Below are positions 7,883-13,765 of a DNA stretch of 13,765 bases, one piece after another. Origin of the DNA: Chitinophagaceae bacterium UBA2793 (GTDB lineage: Bacteria > Bacteroidota > Bacteroidia > Chitinophagales > Chitinophagaceae); the NCBI GenBank assembly GCA_002352045.1, contig DEHT01000003.1, positions 1 through 13,765 on the forward strand. The letters are read 5' to 3'. A program made the translations under genes and the position numbers. Numbering within the stretch: position 1 is the stretch's first letter; each line of letters begins with the position of its first letter. Below the pieces are notes generated by a model. It had not been told where the DNA came from and did no database searches. It was given only the letters and a program-made list of their open reading frames with translations.

Positions 7883-7915
7883 CAAAGTTAAACCAAACTA
7901 TTACTGATAACCAAA
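7883..7915 (-). promoter_or_regulatory. Bacteroidota-type promoter of the beta-barrel gene
   Basis: On the - strand, TTTG (7912-7915) is followed by a 21-base spacer and TAACTTTG (7883-7890), an exact match to the TAnnTTTG box used by the primary sigma factor in this phylum. Transcription would begin near 7877, giving a leader of about 35 bases before the ATG at 7843. Confidence 0.7.
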
Positions 7916-7952
7916 TATTTATTTTTCTCAAACCCAATTTTTTCAAGCCTTG

Positions 7953-7984
7953 TTTGGTCTTTACGATAATCTAATGTATTTTTA
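7953..7984 (+). promoter_or_regulatory. Possible promoter of the large secreted protein gene
   Basis: TTTG (7953-7956), a 20-base spacer and TATTTTTA (7977-7984) match the Bacteroidota promoter pattern with one mismatch in the last base of the downstream box. The start of transcription would be near 7990, about 70 bases before the ATG at 8061. It lies back-to-back with the beta-barrel promoter. Confidence 0.4.
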
Positions 7985-8060
7985 AAACCTCCTTAATATT
8001 CCGTTTAAAAAGCCCTATTGATTTTACTCAATTTTTCTTTTACACAAAAAACTAATTGCT

Positions 8061-11000
8061 ATGCCTTTACATAACATTGCATATAGAAGAAAATATTTTT
8101 TATTTTTTACCCTACTTTTTGCGAGCATTTCTTCCTTTGCCCAATCGGGAGAATGCCTCCGTTTTAATGGAATCAACAACAATGTTTTGCTACCCTACGG
8201 TTTAAATGGGAGTTATACAAAAGAAGCCTGGATTAAACCCGCTGTTCTAAGTGGTTTCCCCAACATTATTTCCGGCAACAATACTGCACTATTTATAACC
8301 AACGGCAAACTTACTGCAGGCCATGCAGGTGCTAATGCTTATGCCGATGTACAGGATACTGCTAATTTAACCATCAACACCTGGTATCACATTGCAGTAA
8401 GCTATAATGCCGGCACTTCAGAAATGAAATTATACAAAAATGGAGTGGAAGTTGCTTCTAACGCATCTGCATCATCCTATACCGAAGGTGTATTGTACTT
8501 AAGTTATTTTAATGCAGGAAATTATTTTATGGGAGATATGGACGAAGTTCGAATTTGGAATACCGTTCGTACCCTTACAGAAATCAACCAAACAAAAAAC
8601 TGTGAATTAAACGGCGATGAAACAGGTTTGTTGGCTTATTACAATTTTAACCAGGGTACAGCAGCCGGCAGCAACACAGCCATTACAATGCTAACCGATA
8701 GCCAGGATAAATGCATTCCTCTAAACGGCAGCCTGAATAATTTTACTTTAATTGGTAGTAGTTCAAACTTTATTGCTCCGGGTGCATCAGTTTCCGGAAC
8801 ATGCAGCAATACATTTCCCAATATTAATATAACCGGTAACAGTAACTGTATTGCCATAGGAGACAATACACCCTCCGGAACAGACCACACTAATTTTGGT
8901 AATTTTTCTACCACGCCAATTATTAAAACTTATACCATACATAATACCGGAAACGCAATACTTACTATTAACAACACCAGTTTAGCCGGGCTTAATGCTG
9001 CAGACTTTTCTATTTACTCCTATCCTCCGGCTTCCATTGCTGCCGGTGCTTCTGCAAACTTTTCGGTAAGCTTTAACCCTTCAGGAGTTTTAGGAAATAA
9101 AACGGCAATTGTTTCTGTAAATTCAAATGATGCCGACGAAGCAATTTATTCGTTTACTATTGGAGGCATAAAATCTGATGTAGGAAGATCTCTTGATTTT
9201 GATGGCTTAAACGACGATGTAACCGTGCCTTTTGTTTTTACAGGCGACTACACAAAAGAAGCCTGGATAAAAACCAATACGCATATTGGTTTCCCCAATA
9301 TATTTTCGGGTGATGGAACTGCCCTGTTTTTGAACAATGGCAAATTGGCTGCAGGCCATGCACCTTCTTTTAACCAGGCGGTTGATGTAACCGTTTTGGA
9401 TACCAATCAATGGTACCATGTGGCGGTGAGCTATAATGCAAGTTCACAACAAATGAAATTGTACCTCAATGGAAACCCGGTGTTAACAGTAGCATCGGTT
9501 CCGGCTTATGTAGAATCTAACTTAAAAATAGGTTCTTATAATGGTGCAAATTTCTTTTGGGGAAGAATTGACCAGATAAGAGCCTGGAATGTGGTAAGAA
9601 CCGATGCAGAAATTTTAAACAGCGCTTCTTGTAATTTAACCGGCCATGAACCCGGTTTAACACTCTTGTATAATTTTAATGTGGGTGCAGGCGAAGGAGA
9701 TAATTCCGGTTTGTTAATAGTGCCCAACGAGGTTGACGAATGCAATGCTGCAACAAAAAATGCAAGCTTAAATAACTTTGCATTGAACGGCGCCATCTCC
9801 AACTTTGTTTCCGAATCGGCCAATATCACAGGAAACTGCTTAGGCACTTTTCCAAATATTGCTGTACAAGGAAATGGAATATGCATTGTTTCCGGCGATA
9901 CCATACCCAATGTTGCCGACAATACCGATTTTGGAAATATAAGTGGAGCTACCAACAAAACTTTTTCCATTCAAAATACAGGTACATCTGTTCTTAATAT
10001 TGGCAGTATTAATTTTACCGGTACCAATAGTGCCATGTTTTCTGTTACTTCAGCACCGCCTGCAACCATTGCTCCCGGCAGCTCTGCAAATTTTGTTGTA
10101 ACAATTAACCCTGTTGGCTCCGGGCTAAAAACTGCTACCATTACCATCAATAACAATGATGCAGATGAAGCCACTTTTAATTTTAAATTACAGGCATTTG
10201 TTCAATCCGGCGTTTTTGTTATTTCAAACATTACGGTAACACCCAATATTAATGGAACAGCAAGCATCACCTGGAATACAAATGTTCCCACTAATTCATT
10301 AGTGGATTATGGAACCAATGCCGGAACCCTAAATTTGAATGAAAGCAATGCAGCATTTGTTACCAACCATAGCCTTCAATTAACAGGACTAAGCCTTGGA
10401 ACCACCTATTATTACAGGGTTACCAGTACCGATGCCGCTAACAATACGGTAACCGTACCTACGCCACCGGCTGCTCCATTTAGTTTTAATATGCCTCCTT
10501 TAATTACTACCCATCCTGTTTCGCAAACAATTTGTGAAGCCAACCAGGTAACATTCACCAGTGCTGCAAACAGTGATGTTGCTTCAACCGTTCAATGGCA
10601 AATTAGCACCGACAATGGCCTTACCTGGACAAATAGTTTGGGAGCTACCGATTCTATTTTAAGCTTTAATGTTTCCAACGGAGATAATGGCAAGCAGTTT
10701 AGAGCCGTATGGACAAATGCCGGGGGAGCAAACAATTCAACCGCCGCAACTTTAACTGTAAAAGATACCACCTGGAGTGTTACCAATGTAGAACTGTGCA
10801 ACAATCTTTTACCCTATAATTGGAATGGAGTAAATTATACAAGCGCCGGTACTTATACCGTTGTATTATCCGGAGCAAATGCTAACGGCTGCGATTCTAC
10901 AGCGGTTTTAAACTTAACCGTTATAAATATTTCAGCAACTGTTTCCAAACAATATGTATCCTGCATTGGTTTATCTGATGGCGCATTAACAGTTGCTGCA

Positions 11001-11396
11001 ATTGGTACTGCCACACCTTATCAATATAGTAACAACAATGGCGCCACCTGGAATTTTACCGGCAACTTCACCGGACTTGCAGCAGGCAACCATACCATAA
11101 GAATAAAAGATGCCAATGGATGTTTCAACGATACTACCCTAACATTGGATATTGATAAAGCTTATTGGACCGGTGCTATAAATAACAATTGGCACACCGC
11201 TGGCAACTGGAGTACCGGCCAGGTTCCTACTTCTTCAACGCATGTAATTATTCCCAATGGCACAGTTGTAGCCATTATTAGCAATAACAATGCAGAAGCT
11301 GCAAGTGTTCAGGTTTTCACCGGAGCCCAATTGCAAACACAAAACAACAAAGAGTTATTGGTTGCAGGAAAATGTACCACACTACCCTTCAACTAA
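8061..11396 (+). CDS. Large secreted LamG/choice-of-anchor/Fn3/Ig/SprB-repeat protein
   Basis: A 1111-residue exported protein. Residues 1-28 are a signal peptide (FLFFTLLFASISSFAQ). A LamG-like concanavalin module (about 30-195; TKEAWIKP, WYHIAVSYNAG, MDEVRIWN) is followed by an ASH/choice-of-anchor-D-like module (about 253-371; ending near NSNDADEAIYSF). Both are repeated at about 375-535 and 597-714, an offset of roughly 344 residues. Then come a fibronectin-III/purple-acid-phosphatase-N-like module (about 719-815, GTTYYYRVTS), an Ig-like module (about 820-905, TTHPVSQTICEANQ), a linker with GCDST, an SprB-like repeat (about 960-1033, SCIGLSDGALTV ... RIKDANGCF) and a WTG...NW...G.VP module (1034-1111). 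This is an adhesin or glycan-binding architecture. No T9SS sorting domain follows and the last module looks cut short, so the C-terminus may be truncated. No enzymatic domain was recognised. Confidence 0.88.
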   Translation: MPLHNIAYRRKYFLFFTLLFASISSFAQSGECLRFNGINNNVLLPYGLNGSYTKEAWIKPAVLSGFPNIISGNNTALFITNGKLTAGHAGANAYADVQDTANLTINTWYHIAVSYNAGTSEMKLYKNGVEVASNASASSYTEGVLYLSYFNAGNYFMGDMDEVRIWNTVRTLTEINQTKNCELNGDETGLLAYYNFNQGTAAGSNTAITMLTDSQDKCIPLNGSLNNFTLIGSSSNFIAPGASVSGTCSNTFPNINITGNSNCIAIGDNTPSGTDHTNFGNFSTTPIIKTYTIHNTGNAILTINNTSLAGLNAADFSIYSYPPASIAAGASANFSVSFNPSGVLGNKTAIVSVNSNDADEAIYSFTIGGIKSDVGRSLDFDGLNDDVTVPFVFTGDYTKEAWIKTNTHIGFPNIFSGDGTALFLNNGKLAAGHAPSFNQAVDVTVLDTNQWYHVAVSYNASSQQMKLYLNGNPVLTVASVPAYVESNLKIGSYNGANFFWGRIDQIRAWNVVRTDAEILNSASCNLTGHEPGLTLLYNFNVGAGEGDNSGLLIVPNEVDECNAATKNASLNNFALNGAISNFVSESANITGNCLGTFPNIAVQGNGICIVSGDTIPNVADNTDFGNISGATNKTFSIQNTGTSVLNIGSINFTGTNSAMFSVTSAPPATIAPGSSANFVVTINPVGSGLKTATITINNNDADEATFNFKLQAFVQSGVFVISNITVTPNINGTASITWNTNVPTNSLVDYGTNAGTLNLNESNAAFVTNHSLQLTGLSLGTTYYYRVTSTDAANNTVTVPTPPAAPFSFNMPPLITTHPVSQTICEANQVTFTSAANSDVASTVQWQISTDNGLTWTNSLGATDSILSFNVSNGDNGKQFRAVWTNAGGANNSTAATLTVKDTTWSVTNVELCNNLLPYNWNGVNYTSAGTYTVVLSGANANGCDSTAVLNLTVINISATVSKQYVSCIGLSDGALTVAAIGTATPYQYSNNNGATWNFTGNFTGLAAGNHTIRIKDANGCFNDTTLTLDIDKAYWTGAINNNWHTAGNWSTGQVPTSSTHVIIPNGTVVAIISNNNAEAASVQVFTGAQLQTQNNKELLVAGKCTTLPFN
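8148..10200 (+). repeat. Tandem internal duplication of about 1.03 kb within the secreted protein gene
   Basis: Codons for residues about 30-371 and 375-714 encode the same LamG plus choice-of-anchor-D pair. Landmarks align at constant spacing: TKEAWIK, then GFPNI.SG, GKL.AGHA, WYH.AVSYNA, MKLY.NG, later NFG..S, and finally NDADEA. The offset is 345 residues at the start and 343 at the end. At DNA level some blocks, such as GGTTTCCCCAA and GCAGGCCATGCA, remain identical, but overall divergence shows an old duplication. Confidence 0.85.
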
Positions 11397-11414
11397 ATTT
11401 ATATTTTAAATCAC

Positions 11415-11550
11415 TATTGTCCTACTAAGTTGGGCTAAAGCCCAATGGTAGAGGATTTGAATCAATAGCCCTGGACTTAAGCCCAGGGCTATTGAAACCG
11501 GCACCACTTATGGGCTTTAGTCCAATTTGAAGTTTTTTAGTAGGACAATA
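11415..11550. repeat. 136-bp palindromic repeat element (MITE/REP-like)
   Basis: The ends are a perfect 14-bp inverted repeat: TATTGTCCTACTAA (11415-11428) and its complement (11537-11550). Inside are three further palindromes: TTGGGCTAAAGCCCAA (11430-11445); a long central one whose 13-bp arms, TCAATAGCCCTGG and its exact complement, lie at 11462-11474 and 11483-11495 around an almost symmetrical centre; and TGGGCTTTAGTCCA (11511-11524), which also pairs with the first. The whole can fold as a cruciform or clover on either strand. It has no coding capacity. It lies 18 bases after the stop of the large secreted gene and before kdsA, so it may also end transcription. Being a multicopy genomic element is an inference from its form. 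Confidence 0.75.
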
Positions 11551-11629
11551 ATAATTTTAAATTAAAAATGCAGTACAATGTTCATGCATTTTGTGTGAAT
11601 GATAGCACATCTACTGAAGCAAACTTTCA

Positions 11630-11637
11630 TAAATTTG
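11630..11637 (+). promoter_or_regulatory. TAnnTTTG box directly before kdsA
   Basis: TAAATTTG ends four bases before the kdsA ATG (CAAC between). It exactly matches the downstream box of Bacteroidota promoters, but no TTTG lies at 19-23 bases upstream. If used, transcription would start at or next to the ATG, giving a leaderless or near-leaderless mRNA. The start codon cannot be moved downstream because the metal-binding Cys26 is already near the N-terminus. Confidence 0.45.
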
Positions 11638-11641
11638 CAAC

Positions 11642-12463
11642 ATGCAAAATTACCTTAGCGACCTTTTTGCAGGTCAGCAATACAACCATAAAAACTTTTT
11701 TTTAATAGCAGGGCCCTGTGTGGTAGAAAGCGAAGAATTGGTAATGGAAGTGGCCGAAAAAGTTTCGGGCATTTGCAAAAAACTGGCCATACCTTATATC
11801 TTCAAATCATCGTACAGAAAAGCAAACCGCACCAGTGCCACCTCTTTTACAGGAATTGGCGATGAGTCTGCATTGCAATTGGTAAAAAAAGTAGGCGAGC
11901 ATTTTTCAATTCCCACCACAAGCGATATTCATGCGCATGAAGAAGCTGCAATAGCAGCTAAATATGTAGATGTATTACAAATTCCGGCTTTCCTTTGCAG
12001 GCAAACAGACTTATTAATTGCCGCTGCCCAAACAGGCAAAATAGTGAACGTAAAAAAAGGGCAGTTCCTTAGTGGCCCTTCCATGAAATTTGCAGTGGAA
12101 AAAATAAAGCAGGCCGGCAACTCAAAAATAGGTTTAATTGAAAGAGGTAATACTTTCGGTTACCAGGACCTGGTAGTAGATTACCGCAATATACCCTGGA
12201 TGAAAGAAACCGGCGTACCGGTGATAATGGATTGCACCCATTCTTTACAACAACCCAATCAAACCGCCGGGGTTACCGGTGGAAATCCCGAACTTATAGA
12301 AACCATTGCCAAAGCAGCCATTGCCACAGGTGCCGATGGTTTGTTTATTGAAACACATCCCAACCCGGCTGTGGCAAAAAGTGATGGAGCCAATATGTTG
12401 AGGTTGGATTTGCTGGAACCTTTATTGGAAAAGTTAGTGAAGGTAAGAGCAGCAGTGGTTTAA
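11642..12463 (+). CDS. kdsA: 3-deoxy-8-phosphooctulonate synthase (KDO-8-phosphate synthase)
   Basis: This 273-residue cytoplasmic TIM-barrel enzyme condenses phosphoenolpyruvate with D-arabinose 5-phosphate to KDO-8-phosphate, the precursor of the lipid A-core linker sugar. Recognised segments are LIAGPCVVESEE (21-32), IPYIFKSSYRKANRTS (50-65), DVLQIPAFLCRQTDLL (110-125), NVKKGQFLS (136-144), ERGNTFGYQDLVVD (167-180), MDCTHSLQQP (196-205) and FIETHPNP (235-242). Cys26, His200, Glu237 and Asp248 have the same relative spacing (174, 211 and 222 residues from the Cys) as the four metal ligands I recall for the Aquifex enzyme, so this is the metal-dependent class, not the E. coli type with Asn at the Cys position. 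It shows that the cell makes an LPS-type outer membrane. It is followed after 17 bases by the 137-residue unknown gene. Confidence 0.96.
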   Translation: MQNYLSDLFAGQQYNHKNFFLIAGPCVVESEELVMEVAEKVSGICKKLAIPYIFKSSYRKANRTSATSFTGIGDESALQLVKKVGEHFSIPTTSDIHAHEEAAIAAKYVDVLQIPAFLCRQTDLLIAAAQTGKIVNVKKGQFLSGPSMKFAVEKIKQAGNSKIGLIERGNTFGYQDLVVDYRNIPWMKETGVPVIMDCTHSLQQPNQTAGVTGGNPELIETIAKAAIATGADGLFIETHPNPAVAKSDGANMLRLDLLEPLLEKLVKVRAAVV

Positions 12464-12480
12464 CTAACTCAATAACATCT

Positions 12481-12894
12481 ATGAAAAAAACAAATATTCG
12501 TAAAGAAGCACTTAGTTGGTTCGCAAATGCTTATCCTACCAACGGAAAAATAAAAGTATATGCATCAAAATTTTATGCTCCATCAGAATCGTGGAGTAAA
12601 ACAAGTGTTTGGTTTTTCCAAATACCGGAAAGGATAGTTAGCCAAAAAACAATGGAGCATATATTTTTACTTTGTGAAAATAATTTACTAGGAGAAAAAT
12701 TTATTGTTGTTAAGTTACCTATCTCATTTATTCAAAAGCATCAACAAAAATTTGAAACCAATCGAAAAATGCAAAAAGTCATGCTTTACCTCTCTGCAGA
12801 AATTAGAGATAAGTTTAAAGAAGTTAGAAAAGGAAGCAATATTGATTTTAGCCGCTTTATCATCAACAGCAAACTAATAAGCTATTCACAATAA
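12481..12894 (+). CDS. Hypothetical protein, 137 residues
   Basis: I do not recognise a family. The protein is basic (many Lys and Arg), has no signal peptide or membrane segment, and is probably cytoplasmic. A mixed alpha/beta pattern is suggested: an N-terminal helix (KEALSWFANAY), strands such as KIKVYASKFY, SVWFFQIP and EKFIVVKLP, and C-terminal helices (residues about 85-120) rich in Lys/Gln/Glu. The aromatic stretch SESWSKTSVWFFQIP (35-49) is its most distinctive part. It lies 17 bases after kdsA on the same strand and may be read through from it. Base composition seems more AT-rich than that of kdsA or the nitroreductase gene, consistent with a fast-evolving or acquired gene. The ATG at 12481 follows an AT-rich leader without a clear ribosome-binding site. 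Its coding status rests on frame length and protein-like composition. Confidence 0.65.
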   Translation: MKKTNIRKEALSWFANAYPTNGKIKVYASKFYAPSESWSKTSVWFFQIPERIVSQKTMEHIFLLCENNLLGEKFIVVKLPISFIQKHQQKFETNRKMQKVMLYLSAEIRDKFKEVRKGSNIDFSRFIINSKLISYSQ

Positions 12895-12930
12895 TTTCCC
12901 CTTTCGTAAAATACCATCTACCCTGCTTCC

Positions 12931-12938
12931 TACCTTCG
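12931..12938 (+). promoter_or_regulatory. TAnnTTTG-like box directly before the nitroreductase gene
   Basis: TACCTTCG matches TAnnTTTG with one change and ends four bases before the ATG (CAGC between), the same spacing and nearly the same bases as before kdsA. No properly spaced upstream TTTG box is evident. If functional, the transcript would be leaderless or nearly so. Confidence 0.35.
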
Positions 12939-12942
12939 CAGC

Positions 12943-13524
12943 ATGATAGCAACACAACTCAACCAACTCATCCGCAACCGCCGTTCCGTATTTCCCAAAC
13001 AATTTATAGCCGGCAAACCGGTAGACGATTCCACCATTGAACAAATTTTAATCAACGCCACCTGGGCTCCCAATCATGGGCAAACGGAACCCTGGGAATT
13101 CACCGTATTCAGCGGCGAAGGGTTAAAAAAATTTGCAACATTTCAAAGTGAATTGTACAAACAAACCAGTGGAGATAATTTTTTACAAGGCACATACGAA
13201 AAATTACAAAACACTCCATTGCAGTCATCGCATATTATTGCTTTGTGCATGAAACGCACTACTACCAAACGCATTCCCGAAATAGAAGATATAGAAGCGG
13301 TTGCCTGTTCAGTTCAAAATATCTACTTATCGGTATCGGCCTATGGATTAGGCGGCTATTGGACTACAGGTGGCATTACCTACAAACCCGAAGCGAAAGC
13401 ATTTTTTAATTTAGGCGAAGAAGATAGATTGTTGGGCTTCTTTTATATTGGTCATGTGGCAGTGCCATCGCCTTCGGCAAAAAGAAAACCTTTGGAAGAA
13501 AAAGTGAAATGGGTGAGGCATTAG
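12943..13524 (+). CDS. Nitroreductase-family flavoprotein
   Basis: This 193-residue cytoplasmic protein has the short nitroreductase fold that binds FMN as a dimer and uses NAD(P)H to reduce nitro compounds, quinones or similar acceptors. Signatures are RNRRSVFPKQF (11-21), where the Arg residues contact FMN phosphate, WAPNHGQTEPWEF (41-53), the helix EAVACSVQNIYLSVSAYGLG (118-137) followed by GYWTTGG (138-144), and LLGFFYIGHV (163-172). The length and the NHGxTEPW motif resemble the YdjA-like subgroup. The physiological substrate is not readable. The start ATG at 12943 is the only Met before the FMN motif. It is 48 bases after the hypothetical gene and has its own possible promoter box. No hairpin terminator directly follows; the repeat cluster from 13565 may serve. 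Confidence 0.92.
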   Translation: MIATQLNQLIRNRRSVFPKQFIAGKPVDDSTIEQILINATWAPNHGQTEPWEFTVFSGEGLKKFATFQSELYKQTSGDNFLQGTYEKLQNTPLQSSHIIALCMKRTTTKRIPEIEDIEAVACSVQNIYLSVSAYGLGGYWTTGGITYKPEAKAFFNLGEEDRLLGFFYIGHVAVPSPSAKRKPLEEKVKWVRH

Positions 13525-13564
13525 TACAATTAAGCAGGCTTTAAACCACAACATTTTATTATAC

Positions 13565-13641
13565 ACCACAACTTGTCCCGATTTTTATGTCGGGATAGGA
13601 ACATAGATTTTTCCCCATGTTTTCTATGTACCTATGTGGTT
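13565..13641. repeat. Palindromic repeat unit 1, with nested 25-bp hairpin
   Basis: It begins ACCACA (13565-13570), is interrupted by a 25-bp segment (13571-13595) holding the stem TCCCGA/TCGGGA, and resumes with TAGGAACATAG (13596-13606). It runs on to CCTATGTGGTT at 13641. Bases 13595-13641 match 13668-13714 with two mismatches in 47. Without the 25-bp segment it would have the same palindromic form as unit 2. Confidence 0.85.
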
Positions 13642-13662
13642 AAATATAAAATTTATTTTTTC

Positions 13663-13714
13663 ACCACATAGGAACATAGATTTTTCTCCATGTTTTCTAT
13701 GTGCCTATGTGGTT
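13663..13714. repeat. Palindromic repeat unit 2, uninterrupted form
   Basis: The arms ACCACATAGGAACATAGA (13663-13680) and TCTATGTGCCTATGTGGT (13696-13713) are 18 bp with one mismatch, around a 15-base loop. It shares 45 of 47 bases with unit 1 over 13668-13714. The hairpin can form on either strand. No coding capacity is seen. Confidence 0.85.
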
Positions 13715-13723
13715 CAAAATATT

Positions 13724-13765
13724 ACCACAACTTGTCCCGATTTTTAAGTCGGGATAGGAACATAG
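13724..13765. repeat. Palindromic repeat unit 3, partial at window edge, with nested hairpin
   Basis: Its 42 bases match 13565-13606 with a single mismatch (AAGTC against ATGTC in the hairpin loop region). The 25-bp insert occupies 13730-13754. The unit is cut by the window edge, so the array may continue. Confidence 0.85.

Noticed and set aside
7844..7885. Upstream TTG start for the beta-barrel gene
   Set aside because: It would add 14 residues before a perfect signal peptide and overlap the probable promoter.
9536..9970. 144-residue antisense reading frame within the secreted protein gene
   Set aside because: The opposite strand has well-conserved LamG/anchor domains. The antisense frame is a by-product of codon composition, with no recognisable domain or start context.
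11415..11550. Insertion sequence with transposase
   Set aside because: The element has no reading frame of useful length and no nearby transposase, so only a non-autonomous or structural repeat can be claimed.
13565..13765. CRISPR-like array at the right edge
   Set aside because: Only three units, two of them containing an insert. Spacing is irregular (about 9-21 bases), spacers are AT-rich and not unique-looking, and no cas gene is nearby. The palindromic form fits an intergenic repeat better.

Overview
The window looks like a chromosomal segment from a low-GC, Gram-negative member of the Bacteroidota, probably of the Chitinophagaceae/Chitinophagales type (the family is an inference). Supporting signs are: a type IX secretion (T9SS)-like C-terminal sorting domain on a secreted esterase; a large SprB/LamG/Ig-like secreted protein; promoters of the TTTG-N~20-TAnnTTTG type instead of -35/-10 boxes; no clear Shine-Dalgarno sequences; and KdsA, which implies an LPS-type outer membrane. 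No rRNA, tRNA, transposase, integrase, phage gene or CRISPR array was seen.

Region 1 (1-5266, + strand) is the 3' end of a tightly packed polysaccharide biosynthesis operon. It holds a truncated GT4 glycosyltransferase, a UbiG-like methyltransferase, a membrane GT2 glycosyltransferase, a NodB-type polysaccharide deacetylase, a zinc-ribbon-bearing methyltransferase and a membrane-anchored endonuclease/exonuclease/phosphatase (EEP) family protein. Junctions are overlaps of 1, 14 and 4 bases or gaps of 3 and 19 bases. The set suits assembly and decoration (methylation, deacetylation) of an exported or surface glycan. A hairpin at 5264-5289 closes it and faces a convergent gene.

Region 2 (5312-7843, - strand) holds a secreted alpha/beta-hydrolase esterase with a T9SS tail. 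Upstream of it is a gene-poor stretch, then a small outer-membrane beta-barrel protein with a 15-bp perfect-stem terminator and a near-consensus Bacteroidota promoter. Region 3 (8061-11396, + strand) diverges from it and encodes a 1111-residue secreted multidomain protein containing a tandem duplication of about 344 residues. It lacks a recognisable sorting domain and ends just before a 136-bp palindromic repeat element.

Region 4 (11642-13524, + strand) carries kdsA (metal-dependent class by its residues), a 137-residue protein of unknown function and a nitroreductase-family flavoprotein. kdsA and the nitroreductase gene share an unusual arrangement: a TAnnTTTG-like box exactly four bases before the ATG, suggesting leaderless or near-leaderless transcripts. 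The right edge (13565-13765) is a cluster of imperfect palindromic repeats, in which a 25-bp hairpin sits inside one arm of a larger palindrome in two of three units.

No convincing new multi-gene system is visible. The most checkable oddities are the two repeat families, the near-leaderless promoter pattern, the His-to-Arg change in the EEP protein, and the tail-less giant secreted protein.
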